A stretch of 37,517 bases of DNA from Lachnospiraceae bacterium (GTDB lineage Bacteria > Bacillota > Clostridia > Lachnospirales > Lachnospiraceae): the NCBI GenBank assembly GCA_017437065.1, contig JAFSBX010000034.1, positions 1 to 37,517 on the forward strand. The letters run 5' to 3'. The notes under the pieces are model-generated. The model saw only the letters and a list, made by a program, of their open reading frames with translations, did not search any database and was not told the DNA's origin. Shown here piece after piece: positions 35,606 to 37,517 of this stretch (positions within the stretch are counted from its first letter, which is position 1; each line of letters starts with the position of its first letter). The position numbers and the translations under genes are program-made.

Positions 35606-36409
35606 CTATTCAACGCAAAATAACCTTCTTATTAATCCATCCAATGTTCTTGTATTTAGTGGTTTTTTACTTGTCTCATAAGTAATGAACAAATTAACAC
35701 CAAGATAAATTCCACTTCTTTCATATGAACTTAATTTGAACATCACATTGTCCACATAATTAATATCATCCATCATTCCCAAATGCTCCAAATACACTTC
35801 TTCTCTTGTCGGCATCCGAAGAATTGTAAAGTCCGGATATATTTTAATATTCTCTTCCAACGTAAGTGGATATTCATATCGATATGGTATTCCTAACGCA
35901 TACAATTTGTCAGCAATAATTTTTTCTGATTTAGATCTGACTTTCTCTCCTCTTTCAGTAATTATTTCCTGTGAATCATCTTTAAATACTTTTCCCTCAT
36001 ATTCCACCGCTTGCCACTTTTCTATATATTCATCATCCGGTATTATAGGCGCACAGATTAATTCTCTTCGATATTGATTTGTTTTCTGATATATTTCCTC
36101 TAAGCTTGTTTTTTCATAGTTTTTCAGAAATGTATTGATTGCTTTCACCCTCTCCTCCGCATTTTTAACCACGCAAGCATCATAATCTCTCTGTGCAATC
36201 TCCATGGCAAGTCTGGCTTCACTCTTTTTTATATATTTGCCATTACTATTACTACTGTCATTATTTTTGTAATAATATTCTACACCACCACGCTTTTTCG
36301 TAATACGTAAATTTCCTTTCGGTGCATTTTCAAGCCTTTTCGTGGCTTCATCCACAATTTTTCTGAGTTGATATATTTCTTTTTGAAGTGTATTTTCAAT
36401 TGTTTTCAT
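35606..36409 (-). CDS. PD-(D/E)XK nuclease-like protein with coiled coil and small beta domain
   Basis: A 267-residue soluble protein. Residues 1-30 form a coiled coil. RITKKRGGVEYYYKNN…GKYIKKSE (35-63) resembles the small three-strand DNA-binding domain seen at the front of integrases. Residues 64-115 are helical. The C-terminal half has a PD-(D/E)XK-type pattern: RSKSEKIIADKLYALGIPY (E162), IYPDFTI (D193) and VYLEHLGMM (E208-H209, in place of the more usual E-x-K). I know similar uncharacterised proteins as a multi-copy group in clostridial genomes, but no function. AAGGAGA precedes the ATG. Directly upstream on the minus strand is a 53-bp hairpin array. DNA or RNA cleavage is inference from the motif. 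Confidence 0.75.
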   Translation of the reverse strand: MKTIENTLQKEIYQLRKIVDEATKRLENAPKGNLRITKKRGGVEYYYKNNDSSNSNGKYIKKSEARLAMEIAQRDYDACVVKNAEERVKAINTFLKNYEKTSLEEIYQKTNQYRRELICAPIIPDDEYIEKWQAVEYEGKVFKDDSQEIITERGEKVRSKSEKIIADKLYALGIPYRYEYPLTLEENIKIYPDFTILRMPTREEVYLEHLGMMDDINYVDNVMFKLSSYERSGIYLGVNLFITYETSKKPLNTRTLDGLIRRLFCVE

Positions 36410-36431
36410 TGTAAGTTCTCCTTTCTCTCTC

Positions 36432-36930
36432 CCGGCAACGATTATTCGTTATTATCTTTCTGCCGGATATACTGTTTCTTCCCGACTTAATACTTCTTTT
36501 TCCTATTTAGTCGGGTTTCACAACTACTCCCCTCCGACTAATTACATTTTTTCTTCGTTTAGTCGGTCTACAAGTCCTCCTCCTACCCGACTAATTGCAT
36601 TTTTGGCTCGTTTAGTCGGTCTGCAAATCCTCCTCCTACCCGACTAATTGCAATTTTTGCTCGTTTAGTCGGTCTACACATCTTCCTCCTGACCGATTAA
36701 TTACAATTTTTGCTCGTTTAGTCGGTCTACACGTCTACCTCACGACCGACTAATTGCATTTTTTCTTCGTTTAGTCGGTCTACACGTCTACCTCCTACCC
36801 GACTGATTGCATTTTGAGCTCGTTTAGTCGGTCTACACAATTACCACTTACCCGACCAGTCTCTTTTTTACAATTTAGTCACGCTCTAAATGTCTTCCTC
36901 CGACAAAACATTAACTTTCACCTTTTAGTC
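36432..36930 (+). repeat. Tandem array of ~9 hairpin units with a 53-bp period
   Basis: Left stem arms CCGACTAA (or near variants) begin at 36482, 36534, 36587, 36640, 36693, 36746, 36799, 36852 and 36900, so the steps are 52, then 53 six times, then 48. In units 2-7 each is matched 17 bases later by TTAGTCGG, giving an 8-bp stem; unit 1 has a 7-bp stem. Loops are T-rich (TTGCATTTTTGCTCGT type), and the linker TCTACACGTCTACCTCCTAC is also conserved. Units 8-9 are decayed, and the last overlaps the comEC stop codon. An isolated CCGGCA/TGCCGG hairpin (36432-36466) stands one step before unit 1. The period is not a multiple of three, so the array is not coding. I show it on the plus strand because stem variants pair only in plus-strand RNA. 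Confidence 0.92.
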
Positions 36931-37517
36931 ATGTTTCAGCCAGCCTCGTATCTCCATCTTCTGTCTATATTTCACACTTATTGCCCCATGCTCCGGTGTT
37001 GTCAATATTCTGCTCCCTACAGACTCAAGTCTCTCTAATGTCTCCTCATGAGGATGTCCATAGGAATTATCCTCTCCACAAGATATCACCGCCACTTGTG
37101 GTCTTACTCTCTCCAAAAATTCCTCATCTGTAGAATACATGGAACCATGATGTGCTACCTTTAATACCGTCAATGATTTTCCACGCATCTTCTGCCTCAC
37201 TTTTTCACTTAATATCTGCTCCGGCTCTCCTGTTACATCTCCTGTAAATAGTGCCGAAAATTCTCCATACGTCAAATAAAGCACAATTGATTGTTCATTC
37301 TTATCTTCCGGTTTCAGTACGGCTGCATCCGCTTGTCCTACACTTTTCTCCATATCAGAAACAGGATTTAAACATTCCATCTGCATCTTACCATCAGTTA
37401 TCAAGTCCCCAGACTTTATATAAACAACTTCAATTCCTTGTTGCCGTGCAAGAATCTCCAGCCTGTCACATCCTTCTTTTATTTCTTCCTTTATTTCTTC
37501 TTTTATTTCTTCTTTTA
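36925..37517 (-). CDS. comEC: ComEC DNA-uptake channel protein, C-terminal part (cut by window edge)
   Basis: The frame is open to the right edge; 196 residues are visible. It is the C-terminal metallo-beta-lactamase-like domain of ComEC/Rec2: FSALFTGDVTGEPEQ, VLKVAHHGSMYSTDEEFL and the late GHPHEETLERL are its signature blocks. ComEC forms the membrane channel for single-stranded DNA in transformation, and this domain is thought to degrade the non-transported strand. Near the edge, four 12-base steps encode a KEEI repeat followed by GCDRLEIL, a charged coiled-coil insertion unlike the rest of the domain. The membrane and OB domains lie outside the window, so completeness cannot be judged. 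The stop codon overlaps the decayed last unit of the hairpin array. Confidence 0.88.
   Translation of the reverse strand, partial: KEEIKEEIKEEIKEGCDRLEILARQQGIEVVYIKSGDLITDGKMQMECLNPVSDMEKSVGQADAAVLKPEDKNEQSIVLYLTYGEFSALFTGDVTGEPEQILSEKVRQKMRGKSLTVLKVAHHGSMYSTDEEFLERVRPQVAVISCGEDNSYGHPHEETLERLESVGSRILTTPEHGAISVKYRQKMEIRGWLKHD
37474..37517 (-). repeat. 12-bp coding tandem repeat in comEC
   Basis: AAAGAAGAAATA (with one AAG variant) repeats in tandem on the minus strand, at least 3.5 times up to the window edge, encoding (KEEI)n. In-frame 12-bp units can expand or contract without a frameshift. The full copy number is outside the window. Confidence 0.75.

Noticed and set aside
36481-36840. Coding tandem repeats
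   Set aside because: The 53-bp step is not a multiple of three and no frame on either strand stays open across several units.
36432-36930. CRISPR array
   Set aside because: Conserved and variable parts do not alternate as repeat and spacer: the linkers are similar from unit to unit, the inverted repeat spans the loop within each unit, and no cas genes are present.

Overview
This is a low-GC Firmicutes chromosome segment, most likely from a gut Lachnospiraceae (Clostridia). The case rests on strong Shine-Dalgarno sites, the tig-clpP-clpX-lon-engB order, a TM1266-type regulator linked to [FeFe]-hydrogenase, a gut-type beta-glucuronidase, a B12 ECF system, a very large bacterial-Ig-like surface protein and IS200/IS110 remnants. 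No taxonomic search was possible. Nearly all genes lie on the minus strand; the exceptions are the IS110 fragment at the left edge and the B12-uptake pair at about 31.4-32.4 kb.

Layout. 1-860: insertion-sequence debris (IS110 transposase tail against a truncated IS200 TnpA) and a possible small-RNA unit. 0.9-10 kb: NADP-type glutamate dehydrogenase, a small helical protein, a 1934-residue secreted Ig-like-repeat protein and an acyltransferase-3 membrane protein. 10.1-15 kb: an HD-GYP protein and an ABC exporter pair (ATPase and FtsX/MacB-like permease with a long coiled coil). 15.1-15.45 kb: a short reading frame with no normal start codon behind a near-consensus sigma-D (flagellar) promoter. 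15.5-24.8 kb: a housekeeping block in the order TM1266-like regulator, tig, clpP, clpX, lon, engB, AI-2E-type permease, truA, VanZ-like protein. 24.9-30.9 kb: a NitT/TauT-type ABC importer with permease and ATPase fused in one chain, and its lipoprotein; a 1109-residue TPR/GAF/GGDEF protein sits between them. 31-32.4 kb: cobalamin riboswitch, DUF4430 protein and ECF S component. 32.5-37.5 kb: holA, gusA, a PD-(D/E)XK-like protein, a striking hairpin array and the 3' end of comEC.

How the parts fit. Proteins for both synthesis (GGDEF) and breakdown (HD-GYP) of cyclic di-GMP are present, which fits with a motility-sigma promoter and a large secreted adhesin-like protein in a lineage that switches between motile and attached states. 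That link is inference. B12 uptake is controlled by a riboswitch and diverges from the NitT/TauT operon.

The least explained element is at 36432-36930. It is a tandem array of about nine units with a 53-bp period, and each intact unit carries an 8-bp stem of the form CCGACTAA...TTAGTCGG. The period is close to five helical turns. The two stem substitutions in intact units keep base pairing (as G-U wobbles) only in plus-strand RNA. The array lies between comEC and a nuclease-like gene and is the best candidate here for an undescribed system.
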